Part shown: in pieces, positions 46,044-58,399 of the stretch | Layout of the letters: each line of letters starts with the position of its first letter | Numbering within the stretch: position 1 is the stretch's first letter | From: Gnetum montanum | Lineage: Eukaryota > Streptophyta > Gnetopsida > Gnetales > Gnetaceae | Assembly (NCBI GenBank): GCA_015680685.1 | Contig: MNCI01015029.1 | Coordinates: 724,426-788,425, forward strand | DNA: 64,000 nucleotides | Direction of reading: 5' to 3' | Translations under genes and position numbers: made by a program | The notes under the pieces: model-generated | Database searches by the model: none | Told to the model about the DNA's origin: nothing | What the model saw: only the letters and a program-made list of their open reading frames with translations

Positions 46044-47265
46044 GAATCTTTTAAATCCTTTTATGCCTAACTTTTGCTAGATATGCTGGGAACATTTTAA
46101 AATATTTCTTTTCAAAGTAAAATGCTCAACAATATCTCCTTTATATATGTATGTTCATATTTTTTATGTCCATTTTTGTACCCTCTTCCATATAGACATG
46201 TACTTGAAATAAATTGTGACCAACATTAATACAAGAAAAAAACTATGGTGGTAACAAATATGATGGTCAACATTGTTAAATTTATATAGCAACAAGTATG
46301 ACATTTTCCATTGTAATATTCAATATTTTTTGGATGAACAAAAGGTTGAAACTCACCTTTATGTTATAGAGAAGCTTGCATAGGGTTCAAATCCTGAACA
46401 TTGCAAAGAGATTGAGGCTTATCAAAACTCAAAAATGATTGTGTTGCTTCCATGATGCTATTGAGTAACATGAAAAAAATGATATTTTTTATAATTTTGA
46501 ATTATACCTAGTACACATGAAACTCAGGAAGCCCTCAAGAAGAGGTTTGATACTACCTTGGCCACTAGATAGCAAAATATAACTTTTAGATACAACATTT
46601 ATTAGAAATGTCCTGATCACACCATGAAACAACCCCTTAGGATGATGTGATTGAGTATGAATGATCTCATGATATATACTAGCATGATTGTTGAAGCTAG
46701 ATGGGAGAGTTTCTTACAACAATATGAAAAAACTCAGCTTAATTACTTAAAAAGTAAATAGGATATGTTAAGTGCATTAATTAATTAGGGTAATATCTTT
46801 ACCTACGCTAAAATTTTTCTTATAATGTAGCCTTTGTTTGTATAAAAAAGAATCTTAATTAATTATCTATGTAGATTAAAAAATTAAGAGAAAACTAAGA
46901 AATGATCTGAATAAGATGTTAACAAATCACAAGAATGATAATTTGAAAATGTTAATCTTAATTTTAGTTATCTCTTATCACTTTCTCAAATCTTCATGGC
47001 AATACAAAGAGAAGATTATAGTGTGTTAATTGGTGGGATTTTTTTTTCATTTTTTAACTATGCAAACAAAGGCTTATTCTCTTATGAGAAAATTTTGGAT
47101 ATGATCCACTATATGATGTTATTAGTCATACTTCTTAGAAACTTATTTTTGATATAATATTACTATAATATATGTTTTTAAAAAATAATATGCTATTGAC
47201 ATTAATTAAAGTATATGTATTTATTTTTTATTTGTTTGTATGTTTTTAAATCATAAAACTAAAAT
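46044..47265. other. intergenic DNA between E2 and the SINE/LINE relics
   Basis: AT-rich, no ORF. Near 46380..46410 there is a 'GGTTCAAATCCTGAAC' B-box-like string, too isolated to call a SINE. Confidence 0.4.
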
Positions 47266-47267
47266 TG

Positions 47268-47355
47268 AGGCTTGTGTGGGTGCAATAGTATTTAAGACTT
47301 TGATCTTACAACTTGTAGCTCATAAGTTCAACTTCAATTTTTTTAGCTACTGTTG
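47268..47355 (+). repeat. tRNA-like SINE fragment, family B (weak)
   Basis: 'GAGGCTTGTGTGGGTGCAAT' then 'AAGACTTTGATCTTACAAC' and 'AAGTTCAACTTCAAT' resemble the minus-strand copies at 48245..48330 and 63895..63985. Confidence 0.35.
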
Positions 47356-48057
47356 TAATTATGTGTGATATTGCCTAAGAAGATTTAATTAAATAAAATA
47401 TCTTGTTATTCATCCTAATAATATTAATTATGGTTATTTTATTACTAAATACATGTTTCAAAATACTATATCAAAAAGGGAACTTATGCTAAAAGTGCTA
47501 AACTAAAATTTTTAAAAAATGAATTAAACTATATGTTAATCTTTTGTTTCATCTAGTGTTATTTAAGCATAGCCACTTCACTGAGTTGATGTTTAAGTGT
47601 TATTCAGCCATAGCTACTTTATTGAGTCAATATTTAACTTTCATGATATAAATATAATATTTATTGAATGGGTCCTTTAAATCTTTAGATGAAACAATTT
47701 TTGACATTTAAACAACATATTCATCCTAGGCTAATGGATGTAGATATCAAGCATGTATGTAGATCTTCTTTAATCACAATGGTACAAGTATATCATTTAA
47801 TGCCAAAGTTTGTTGATTAAGTATGCAAAGATGCTACTATCAGCAAATGGGTACCAATGTATTCTTTAGTAAAGAAAAAATTTTAATTAAAGGAGAAAAA
47901 AGGATAAAGGTCATTAAAAATGTTTACTATACTAAAAAGGTAGGATCTATCACTTTAAAAGAACCTTGTTGAATTAGGGTGTTGGAACCTTAATATAATT
48001 GGGGAGAAGCAAGGGAAGGTGTTGGTGGGGGGGAGATGTGTGTGGGTGTGGTGTGGG

Positions 48058-48217
48058 CTGATCCATCATTTGAAGTGATGATAAAGTGCTTATTTCTCAA
48101 GTTGAAGACCTAGGTTCAAGCCTAGGTGTAGCCACTTGAAGAGATTAGGCTTTTGCTCATCTATTGAACCTCCTAGGATCCCACTTTGTGGGATGAGCAT
48201 TGAGGCTCTAGGTTATG
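48058..48217 (+). repeat. SINE-like element, family A
   Basis: Best copy of the family. The head contains TGAAGTGATGA (A-box-like) and a T-arm-like hairpin ACCTAG-GTTCAAGC-CTAGGT whose loop is a near-perfect B box. The body 'CTTGAAGAGATTAGGCTTTT' and 'GCTCATCTATTGAACC' matches 29338..29497 and the fragment at 48905..49018. Confidence 0.65.
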
Positions 48218-48244
48218 ATTTTTTTAGGCATAGAAAAAGATATA

Positions 48245-48330
48245 TATCTTCCCATTGTCCACAAAAATCAAACCCATGAATTGGAGCTTTTAAATCAAAA
48301 GTCTTACCATTAGGCTAATGCCTCATTTTT
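48245..48330 (-). repeat. tRNA-like SINE fragment, family B
   Basis: In sense: 'GAGGCATTAGCCTAATGGTA' (A box TTAGCCTAATGG) then 'AGACTTTTGATTTAAAAG' and 'CCAATTCATGGGTT' in the B-box place. The same layout occurs at 63895..63985, where the B box is a canonical GGTTCAAATC. It is a tRNA-derived head rather than a working tRNA, since the acceptor ends do not pair. Confidence 0.5.
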
Positions 48331-48904
48331 AAAAATTATTAAATAAGAATTCAACTGTAAATGGGTTATGGTTAAGAAAGGTGTCAAAATCTGAAAGAAT
48401 GATTATAATTACATCCAAAGACATATAGCCAATATGATACTTTATTATTTTTGACATTTAACCAACCTATTTTTCCTAGGCTAATAAATGGAGATATTAT
48501 ACACGTATGTTGATCTTCTTCAATGACAATAGGAACTAGAAAGAATGACTATAATTACTATGAAGGCAAAAAGTTTTGTATGGAAATTTATTGAATGCAT
48601 TTACATAGAATTATAGTTTTTTATTTATCTGGAATGTTGCTAGACAAAGACTATGGTGATTCAAGCAACATCCTTCAGGTGGCATCTAAATAAAAATTTC
48701 AAAAGACGAACCTAAGTTTAGAGATCACGAAAAAATTGCAAGTGTAAGTTGTCATAGAGCACACAAGATACTTTCTTTGAAAAATACATTACGACTAAGA
48801 TATAAAGAAAATTTAACTTCTAGTAATTATAAAGTTTAATTATTTTAATGTGATTTTATGTTTTTTACTCATTATTTAGAGTGAGGTTAAGTTGCTATTT
48901 TCTC
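48331..48904. other. intergenic DNA
   Basis: AT-rich; nothing recognisable. Confidence 0.4.
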
Positions 48905-49018
48905 AAATAGTAAGACATTGATTTAAGTCAATCATAGCAACTTAAAAAGAGGCTAGAATTTTGCTCATCTATAGGCCCAAGACCCACTTGTTAAGATAAG
49001 CATTGGACCTCAAGTTTA
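48905..49018 (+). repeat. SINE-like element, family A, 3' fragment
   Basis: 'CTTAAAAAGAGGCTAGAATT' then 'TTGCTCATCTA' and 'AAGATAAGCATTGGACCTC' match the second half of 48058..48217; the head is decayed. Confidence 0.5.
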
Positions 49019-49369
49019 CACATGATATGTAATGAATGCATATCCTATGCATTATCTCTACTTTTGAAAAGGGAAATGAGGATTAATAGATAACTAATGA
49101 TAGTTTTTGGAAGTGCATTGCACATTCCCTACATTTATCATGCAATAGGGTATGGGATAATAACAAAAAGAAATTAGTACTTAGTCACTTGAATGAAATA
49201 GACTGCCTAGGGACAAAACAAAGATTGTTTAAGAATGTTTTCAAAGATCTAGTCTTTCACAACCATAAGATAATTAATTTTAGTATGAGATATGAATATG
49301 TCAGGGATTTTTTTATTATTGAGCTTTTATACATTTGGTATAAAAAAGTTATAAATTTTTTTGCATAAT

Positions 49370-49445
49370 TTAGAGTCACTCACAAAAATTGAAGCTATGA
49401 CCTAGGTTTCTAGGTTAAAAGTCTCACAACTAATATTTCATTGTA
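49370..49445 (-). repeat. tRNA-like SINE fragment, family B (decayed)
   Basis: In sense 'AATGAAATATTAGTTGTGAG' then 'ACTTTTAACCTAGAAACC' follows the order seen at 48245..48330, without a clear B box. Confidence 0.3.
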
Positions 49446-49629
49446 TAGAATTTTTAAATATGTTTGATATTCTCATTGAATGCATGTTCTTCTCATTTAT
49501 AAAAATCACTTATGGTTATGTTTTTTTAAAAAATTACTAGTAAATTATTTTAAGGCTTTGTTTACTTTCAAAAATAAGTGCAAGGATTTAGGCCTTTAGG
49601 CTTTGAAGGTTAGACATGTTTTTTTTAAC

Positions 49630-50310
49630 GCTTTTTGTCTATCCTACTATATTGTACAAATGTGTTGTTTGGGGACCTAGACTCTATGCAAAACTTTGGA
49701 AATATATTGAAAGTGTGCAAAAAAACTTTCTTCTCAATGAGTGAAAGGTGAAGTTGTAAATGCCTTACTCTATGTTATTATGTGAATGTAATTTATTACC
49801 TTTAGATGCAAAAGCTTTGTCTCAATTCATTTTATATGCTCATAGCTTGCATATCTCAAGGTAAGACAGATTCTCTAAAGTAGTTCCTAAAGATTCGCAA
49901 GACCATGGTTGGTATTTTTAGGAGATGTAATGGTTGAAAAAATGGAATATCTCTTGGGAGGACATGTAGCAAAATCCTAAGCATATTCAACAACTAGTCA
50001 AGTAGAAGGTTTTAACATAGATGTGGACTAATGTGGAAGGAGAAAAGATAATTTTATTTACACTACATTAGACCTAATAAACTAGAGGTAGAAGCTCACA
50101 ATCTCTCAACTACTATTCCCATTAAGTATCGAAATGTTATTAGCAAGCTTCACTTAAGTTATCATCAACTTAGAATTGAACGTGAAAGATAGATTCAACT
50201 CCCCCAAGAAGAGCACAATTGTAGATTATGCATATCAGGAACCCTTGAAGATGAGTTACATATGTTTCTCTCTTATGATATGACTAACCATTTGAGATAG
50301 TATTACAATG
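49630..50310 (+). pseudogene. LINE relic (C-terminal end of the reverse-transcriptase ORF)
   Basis: In plus frames, through several stops and frameshifts, the end of a non-LTR retrotransposon ORF2 can be followed: 'KLWKYIESVQKNFLLNE', 'LPLDAKALSQFILYAHSL', then 'SKLHLSYHQLRIERER' and a cysteine block 'CRLCISGTLEDELHMFLS'. The order LW..I..VQ, leucine-rich helices, H.L.IE.GR and C..C....EDE.H is typical of the region after the RT domain. It is interrupted and not expressed as protein. No poly(A) tail or 5' part was found. Confidence 0.6.
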
Positions 50311-50445
50311 TTATAACAAAAAGCATATATGATTTATTTTTGATGCCCCCATTGGTACTTGGTTAATTTGTAGAGTCCATCTTTATTTTTCATGAAAATG
50401 TAATATCTATCTAATAGATTATGTGGATCTTCAAACATAATAAAG

Positions 50446-51318
50446 TGATGAGCAGTGAGTAGACCCTATGCCCAGCCATACGAATCACTAAGTGTTCATC
50501 CATAATCTAGTTAAATTCTATGGACTTATAGCCTTCTAAGTACACTAGTCTCTAGGAAGTGAAACTAACCATTGCAATCATTGTGTTCCCAATTACACTT
50601 GTAAAATGCAAAGGTATGGTTAAGTGTAGTTGAGGCATATGATTTTTATCATTTTTACATTTTATGTTCTAAGTTGCCTAAGAATAAAGAATGATGAATA
50701 AAGTAATTTAATTTCTACTTTAATCTAACTAGCTAACATTTAACTAATCCTAACATAAGCATCTATTCCCACTTGCTGTCCACATTTTAAACATGTTTAA
50801 TGCTACTAGGTTACCAAATGTTAAGCATTACTTACCAAGTGCCAAGCATATGTTCGAGGTGGTCGTACTTATGTTCTTAACTAATTACTATTTAATTTAG
50901 CTTAGTCTATCTTAATTAATTACTTAATTACTTAAAACATTAAAGGAAATTGTTTAAAATATTAAATGCATAAAAGAAATAATTAATCTATTTAAAAGTA
51001 TTGCAAAGTTTATTAGAAACCTCATCTTTATTACTACATACACTGTAGTGCTCAGGCACAATAATACTCAAATAAAGATATGTACATTCTTTAACTCGTA
51101 CTATGGGCACTTAGAAAAATACTCTAACTTTTGAATGATAAAACTGTAAGAGCTTGGATACAACTACAAGAATTATGCCATAAATGGGATTGGTGAGTAC
51201 ATATTTATAGGAAAAACAAGGAGCCTTGTTGATGGATATGTGTCAACGGGTTAAACCCTATGTCGATGAGGTCTTGTTGATAACATCTCATTAATGCTGC
51301 CAACCAAACGACTTATCA
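50446..51318 (-). repeat. E4 3' LTR
   Basis: Edges TGATGAGCAGTG and CGACTTATCA. Sense TATAAATA at 51202..51209, AATAAA at 51027..51032. Aligns throughout with 62660..63551. Confidence 0.95.
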
Positions 51319-51330
51319 TGCCCCCACAAT
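51319..51330 (-). promoter_or_regulatory. E4 polypurine tract
   Basis: Sense ATTGTGGGGGCA directly before the TG of the 3' LTR. Confidence 0.65.
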
Positions 51331-51472
51331 TGCATGAAAGATCATCCTCAAGGTCTTTACAAAATTTGGGAAGGTATGGGATTATTGACACACAAAACAA
51401 ACACACAAACTACATAACAATAGCTAAGTGCCCAAAGTGTATGATTGTACAATGATTATAAAATTTTGGTAT

Positions 51473-54440
51473 TTAAGACAATAAAATTAAACACCGGGAT
51501 AAAAATGATAAATACATTTCCTTAGATGGTGCAAAGACATTGGAGAAGATCAAATGGTCCAGAGTGGTGGAGGCTTCTGAGGCTTCAAAGAACCTTCTCC
51601 TACTTTGGATGGATGCAGTGGTTGAGGCAATTATGGTTATTCGGTAGTAGTTGCAGCATCTGGTGGAAGAAAAAAGGCATGCAATAGTACTTTTATTGTC
51701 TCCTCCTTTCCTATGGGATCTTTCATGGTCCATGTAGCATCTCGAATGTGGGCTAGAGTGGGAACATCCTAAGGATAGGGCATTATTAGGAACAACTCCT
51801 TCATGTTGATAGACTAGGTAGCAAAAAGTTTACTTTTAACATCAAACACCTTGAGAGCATTCTGTAGCTCTTGGAAATTGTTCATCCTTTTGGCCACGTG
51901 CTCAGTAGTGGATCTCTTATTAGTGAATTGTGCCATGAGAACCATGAGTTTAGCATTAACGATCTCAAGCTTTTGCTTTGTCTTCTTATGGGTTTTGAAC
52001 TTTGCCTCGTACAATAAGTATGAGCTGGCCACTTGCTTCTTCAAATCTAGTCATAGCTATCTAATAGTCAGCATTGCTAGGTTTGCATAATAGAGATTGA
52101 CAAGCTCCATGTACTCCATCATCTCCTTGATTTGTAACTCTTTCATGAAAATCTTCACGTTGTTATAGTCATTGAGCCCATTGAAGATAGGTTGCTAGAA
52201 ATCACCTCCTTTCTTGAGCTATTGGAGGGCCTTGTTGAATTTTTCCTTTGCCATCTAGATGTGTTTTTCATTGATTTATTTTTGTAGACATACCTGATCT
52301 ATATAATGATTCTTAACTCTCTCAAATTTGAGAGCCTCATTCTTCCAGGTAGTTATCTCTATCATAGTTTTTTCGTGAAGGGCTTGAACTTCGTCCAAGG
52401 AGAGATTTCTATTTTCAGCTACCAATATCCTTAGTTTAGTGTTCACTTTGGCTAGCTGATCTTACTATTATACTACTTCTACACATCAACATTCCATAGG
52501 AGATGATTCTTTGTGGTTGAGATTTCATTCTTGTGGTGCTTCTGGATCAAGTCTTTTTGAATGGTTTATGTCTTGGCATAAACCATGAATTGGTCAAAGA
52601 CAGTTGTCTCCTTTTAATTCTCAACCTATTTGAGCCTATCCTGAAGCTATTGAAAGCCTTCATCGCATGTTAGGTTAGGGTTGAGAAACATGGGATTGGC
52701 AAGGCAGGGTCTTAATTTTGCAACTTTCATAGCCAAGCGTTGGTTTTGTGCTTGGGTCATTTCGAGTTACCCCTCCAATATGATGCACTTGCCCCTTGCC
52801 TCTAGTAGCTCCAACTAGGTTGTAGTGATGGTATCAAGAAGATCAAAGATATCCAGAATTGGTTGCCTGGTTCCCACTAGTTGGTCCAGAAGCTCCTCAT
52901 GCTAGGCTACACTTAATCTATTGCTAACTATTCTTGTTGACATTTGCACATCTTTGAGTGTTTAAAATTCTAGTACAAATGCCACAAGTGTATTTAAGGC
53001 CTCAGAAATTCTATTAGCAACCACCTCTATGATTGTTTGTTGCCCATGGTGATGCATCACCAAGATAGTTGCCTCCTCACACTCCTCTAAATGCACCAAA
53101 AAATTAGTGGTATTCCAAAATATTTTAGGGAACTATTGTTGCTGCAAGAAAGATATTGTTACCTCTCGAGTGTTAGGATTCAATCTCATGGATAGATAAA
53201 TTCTTTGGGCTGAGAAAATTGGCCAAACTCCCTCCATTTGGTTAATGGTTCAAGTCACTTAGTTTTGGTGACTCATCACTGGGTGATATATAGATGGGTC
53301 ATTACCACTCATTCCTACTTTCTACTCTTGCTTGCACAAGAGTTGCTCTTTGATGTCATGCATGTGCTCAAGGGTAGCACGAGCCTCTGATGTTATTTCA
53401 TGAGTGGAGAATGGAGGTGGTGGTCATTGCTCCTCTTGTTGGATGATCTTAGTAGGCATCTTATCTTTCATCATTTCTACCCAAGAAGCAAATAGAGTAT
53501 GTTGAATGGCATCATTCATGTAGTGTGTTATGCTTTCCTCTTATATAATTTTCTAATGTGGCATGGAAAGGGAAGTACATTCCTTCCATGTTCATTTTCT
53601 CTAAATTGCTTCTCTATCTTAAGATAGATCAGCTATGGCAAGTTGACAGGGAATTGATTGCTTAGAGTGGCACATGCATAGGTAGAGAAGATAGTGATCT
53701 TGCTTGGCCTCACTATTAGATTAAGGTGGAAGGCTGCAATCTTGAAGTATGGATGCTCCATTGTGATGAGTGCACCAAACTTCGTACGATCAACTCCATA
53801 ACATTTTTGCATCCATTCCTTTTTGACACTAGGATCTACTTGCATGGCAATTTTTGCAAGGTTGGCCCCAATTTCAGGTAACCCAAGAACTTCCACAATG
53901 ACTTTTACTAAGTAGGAAACCAAAATTTCCTTGATTTTAACCATTGAATTGGCTTGCTAATTATTCCTAAATAGATATGTATCTCCAATGTACTTCTTCC
54001 TACTGAAAGTGATTGTGGACCACATGGGAAAGTTTTGTATCTGAGCTTTGACTTCTGGTAGTGCAAACTACAAGAAATATCTAAATTTTAATTCTTGGAG
54101 CATTGATTTTTGGACCTTCCTATTCGTGATTTGCTTGAGGTAGGCTTCTGTCAAGGTCAGCTTAAGATTTGGTCCTGGTTTGGGTGCCTCATCTCGGTGA
54201 GATTGTTTTGGTGTAGTATATTCTTTAAGAATTTGTTAGACAGATTCCACTTTGGGCTCCTTCCAAAGAGGTTTCATTGCATGGGTCTTTGCTTGTTCAT
54301 GGGGCTATTCTTAATCACTTTCCATTCTTCACCATTTATTCCTTAGTTGGAACTGTCAACCTTCCTGTGTGTGCTTTTCCTTAGGTGTCATTTCACAACA
54401 TAACCAAGGATTATCATTCAGTGTGTAACTTATAAAATTT
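51473..54440 (-). pseudogene. E4 third ORF (coiled-coil, env position)
   Basis: About 2.9 kb of sense-strand coding-like sequence with many stops. The best open parts are 53944..53633 ('QVDPSVKKEWMQKCYGVDRT', 'FGALITMEHPYFKIAAFHLN') and 52044..51814, a lysine-rich heptad-like helix ('KTKQKLEIVNAKLMVLMAQF'). The middle ('EEATILVMHHHGQQTIIEVV') matches E2 near 31740. There is no visible signal peptide or membrane anchor. Athila elements have an env-like ORF at this site, but nothing here shows an envelope protein. The E4 and E2 copies are independent witnesses that the family coded for this protein. Function unknown. Confidence 0.55.
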
Positions 54441-55189
54441 AAGTACCTTTCTCATTGGGTAGTTATACTTTAGACTAAGTTTGAACCTTTTCATATTGAT
54501 TATTTTATTATTATTTTAATGATTTTAAACTTAGAATGTTATTGAAGCTTGTTGGAAGGGTTCAACATTTATAATTTGATGTTTTAATGTTGGTTTCTTT
54601 GTTAAATATTTGTGGTAGTTAGAAATTTTTCTAGAATTTTTTTGTTAAAAACTTAAGGTTTGTAGTCACCATGATAAAGAGCTTATCTTCAATAGCTAGA
54701 AGGTCAAATAATGAAGTGAATCAAATAAATGGTTAGGAAGATATGGCTCTTGGAAGGTTCTAGGCTCTCAAAAATTCAAAAACTCCATCCTTGTTTATGA
54801 GAAAATGTGAAAATGCTAATTTTTACTGCCTATTTATAGGTGACTGGACCCTTATGTCAATGGGGTCTCGTTTACATATGGGCTCCATCAATGGGTACCT
54901 ATATATGGAGCTTATGCCTAAAATTTTTCAGTTTTAAAAATACAAAAAATAGAGAGGATTTGAACATGAAATTAACATTGTTGGAGATCCAAAAAAGCCA
55001 TGAACATGATGAAATGCTAGAATAGGGCTTGGAAATTCACAAAAATTGGAGAAATTATTGGAGAATGCATTTTATGGAGAAAATGCCTTAAGGAGTGCAT
55101 AGTTGGATGCATCGATGGGGCACATGAAAGATTTGAGTATAGAAATGTCTAAGGATAAGGAACTTAACTTGCAAAATCAAGAGATATGC

Positions 55190-55265
55190 AAGTGGGTCCT
55201 CCCCATAGTAGGCATATGCCCTTTTTGCTTTTGCATAACCTCAAATAAGGAGTCTGTGGGCCCCA
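55190..55265 (-). other. conserved non-coding block, E4 copy
   Basis: AGTGGGTCCTCCCCATAGTA then 'GGCATATGCCCTTTTTGC' and 'AAGGAGTCTGTGGGCCC' on the plus strand; same block as in E2 (32621) and E3 (36081). Confidence 0.7.
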
Positions 55266-56395
55266 AAATTTATTAACGATTATGAAAAGTTAAGCTCTAA
55301 ATTTAGAAGAATTTGTCTAAGAATTTCAACACATCAAACTAAGACGTTGAACAAAAACATGGAGATCAACAACGAGGTGAGTTATGGAAAGCATTGATGG
55401 ATGAGAGAGAAAATGGAATGAAATTCCCAATTGTGGTCACTTGAAGTCCCTGGTGAATTCTATAGTTAAGTGACTTGATAAAGTTCATACTTAGTCCAAA
55501 TCAAAATAAACCACTTTTAGTGACTTTACATTGCCACTCAAACATTAGACCATCCCCTCGAGACACAAGACTATTCCCACAAATCAATCACTATTCCTAA
55601 ATTGAGAAGAAAAAGGAAGTAGGAAGTGAGAAAGGGCCTTAGTTAGAGGGGACCTTAGGCATGGGTAATGTGTCTTTCTAGTCCTATAACTAGTGCTTAT
55701 AGCTCATTTTAATTCCCATCATATTTTAAAAAAATGTTTTTATGGATTTTTGAATCGGAACCACATCATGTAAAGACTTATTAGCTTCCTATTATTGGTT
55801 GACATAGAACAGTAAGAAATCCATGAAAACACAATTGTCCTCAAGTAAGTAGAAAGGTAGAGAGAGTATTGAATCTTCTTGAAGTCACATACTTTTCAAA
55901 CCTTTGAATCGTTTCCAAGTTTGGAAACTACCAAGGTCACAAGTTCATTAAAGTTTCATTAATGAAAAAGGGACCTCATGCTTCCAAAACTAGAAAGATC
56001 ATAGAGTTTTTGGATGGGTGGATGACATGGACTTATTGCTTGTTCCATGAAAAAGAAACTTTTTCTTAGTTATCAGTCATCAAAATTCAAAATAGAAACC
56101 AAACATTAGTAATCAAAGACATTAAATACAAACCACCATTAGAAAACAACTACAACATCACTATGTTTTGATGGCAACAAAGCATTTTATTAGAAAATAA
56201 GAAGAAAAGTTCATACCAAAATAAATTAAAATATTAAAAAAATTGTAACATATTCAAGAAAGTCAAAACATACTAATGATGGTATAAAATAAAAATTGGA
56301 AAAATAAAAAAGTGTAAAATAAAAATGTATAAAAATAAAGAAATTGTAAAACAAAAAAATGTAAAACAAAAAGCTAGAAAAACTAAGGAGACACT
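55266..56395 (-). other. E4 non-coding region after the polyprotein
   Basis: No open frame. It shares the 'GAAAGGGCCTTAGTTAGAGG' block (about 55628) with E3 and 'CCTTAGGCATGGGTAATGTG' with E2. An A-rich run of (TGTAAAACAAAAA)-like units lies at about 56310..56380. Confidence 0.5.
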
Positions 56396-57600
56396 TTAAT
56401 AATTAGCATAGATGACCATCTCCCCCATGATTGAGTTGAAAGAAGGAGATTCAAAAAATTGAGCAAGGTCATCCATTCGAGGAGGTGTTGCTTCCACTCA
56501 GTTGCTTGGGCTTATGGAAAGGTTTTACTTGTTGTATGCTGACTAACTGCTTTTTGTTTGGGCTTTCATGTTTGTAGATCAACCTAGTCTTTTAAGGTAC
56601 ATGTGTGGGGTTCTAGTAAAAGACCTTATCTCTAGGTTGAAATTTAACCTTCCTTATCCTAAGATCATGGCATTTTTTGTTGAATTCCTTATGTACTTCA
56701 TTCAAAGATAAGGCCACCAATTGATTCTAATCTAGCATGTTGAGGTTGATCAATCTCTTTTTTTGTGTTAGGATTAGGTCAAGATTCAAGTTAGAGGTTG
56801 TTAAAAGTGTACAAAGGTCAAATTGAATATGAAGAGTTGGTAATTTTCCATACACTAGCTCATAAGGAGAGTAACCTATAGGAAGTTTCTATATTGAGTG
56901 GTATGCCTAGAGGGCATGGTTAAGTTTTATGCTCTAGTCTCTCCTATATTTGCTTATTATTCTTGTTAAGATTTTTGTGATCTTCTTATTAGTGACTTTA
57001 GCTTGACCATTGGCTTGGGGATGATAGGGTGTTAGTTTATGTTTGACTCTTAAGCATTGAATGAGCTTACAAAAGGTAGTACCTATAAAGTGAGTACCAT
57101 TGTCAGAAATCAATGCACATGGCACTCCAAACTTCTTTATAATATTTTATTGTACAAATCAAGTAGCAATGGAAGATGTTTAGTAGATGATGACTACTAC
57201 TTCTATTCATTTGGTACAATAGTTAATAGTGACTATTATGTATGCATTTCCATTTGACATGGGTGTGATGGAACCATAAAGTCTATGGCCTAGATGTTGA
57301 TGGGTTCTAGTGGTTGGATTCACTATTGAGGTCCCCCCCATTTGAGTAGTCATCCTACCATCTCATTGACAGCATTCACAATAGTAGATAAATGGGTGAG
57401 CATATCTAAAGATTATTGGCCAATAATACCCTGACATCAAGATATTAATGGCCATGCATCTCCCTACATAGTGATCTCTACAAGGACCCTCATGAGTATC
57501 TTGGAGAATGCGTAGTTGGTCTACATCAGGAACACACCAATGAACTAGGCCATTGGCACATACCTTGTAAAGGTGTCTATTGATGTCCATGAAGTGTTTG
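56396..57600 (-). pseudogene. pol: E4 integrase
   Basis: Zinc-binding HHCC domain 'DTHEGPCRDHYVGRCM' ... 'CECC' at 57590..57363, then 'ALISDNGTHFIGTTFCKL' (second catalytic Asp) and 'YHPQANGQAKVTNKKITKIL' at 57110..56934. The third catalytic residue, normally Glu, is Lys (codon AAA, 56997..56999). The first catalytic Asp region around 57300 is disrupted by stops and shifts. The C-terminal part ends in 'FNSIMGEM' near 56430, which is retained in E2 and E3. Confidence 0.85.
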
Positions 57601-57829
57601 GCCTAATGAAGAAATTTTTGTTCCTTTTGGTGATCCAAATATTGTGGCATTTCTTGAGTAAGAAGATAAGTAAGAATGCCATCATACCATTTTGGTTCAA
57701 CATGCACTTGTTTATTTATTGCACTAGCAAATAGGAGTTCATCAAGAAAATTGATCAGAGAGCAGGCTCTCCTCCTCTTTGTTGTCCCATTGTAATTAAC
57801 ACAAGTGATCAATGACCACATTCTCAGTT

Positions 57830-58190
57830 TCTTTTTCAATCTACCATTGTAAGATCAAACTTATATAAGATCATAAACCATCATATGACATGGGGGCTTA
57901 CCATCAACTTGTTCATGAGGAAGCAAATGACACTATGGTTAGTGTGCATAAACACTTTGTATCCAAGCACATAGTGCCTAAACTTCTCTAAAGCATACAC
58001 CACCACCATTAGCTATTTCTCCATAGTGGTGTAATTAAGCTATGCATCCATAATTCTTTAGCTTGTGAAATGGATGTAATAAGGACATTTCTAATTGTCC
58101 AACTACGTAAGCACAACTCCAAAGGCATAATTTGATGCATTCATCATGATGTAAAATGGATGGAACTAATCAAGTGCTCTTAGAATTTGA
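57830..58190 (-). pseudogene. pol: E4 RNase H
   Basis: In one sense frame with four stops: 'PFYIMMNASNYAFGVVL' (P.E..CDASD.A.GAVL in intact members, the catalytic Asp now Asn), 'LNYTTMEK' and 'VVYALEKFRHYVLGYKVFMH' followed by 'TNHS' where T-D-H is usual. Both Asp positions are therefore changed to Asn. There is only one RNase H, unlike E1. Confidence 0.75.
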
Positions 58191-58399
58191 GTTTTTACAA
58201 GATTCTCCTTAAGTTGCTAGAATGCCTTTTCACATTCCTTGGTCCAGATGTACAAAGCATCTTTCTTTATAAGATCGACCGACAGTTTAGCAATCTTAGA
58301 GAAATTTTCTATGAATCATTGGTGGTAGCTAATGTGTCCAAGAAATTACTAGACATCTTTAATAGTTTTTGATTAATGGATTTCTCCTTAGATGATCCT

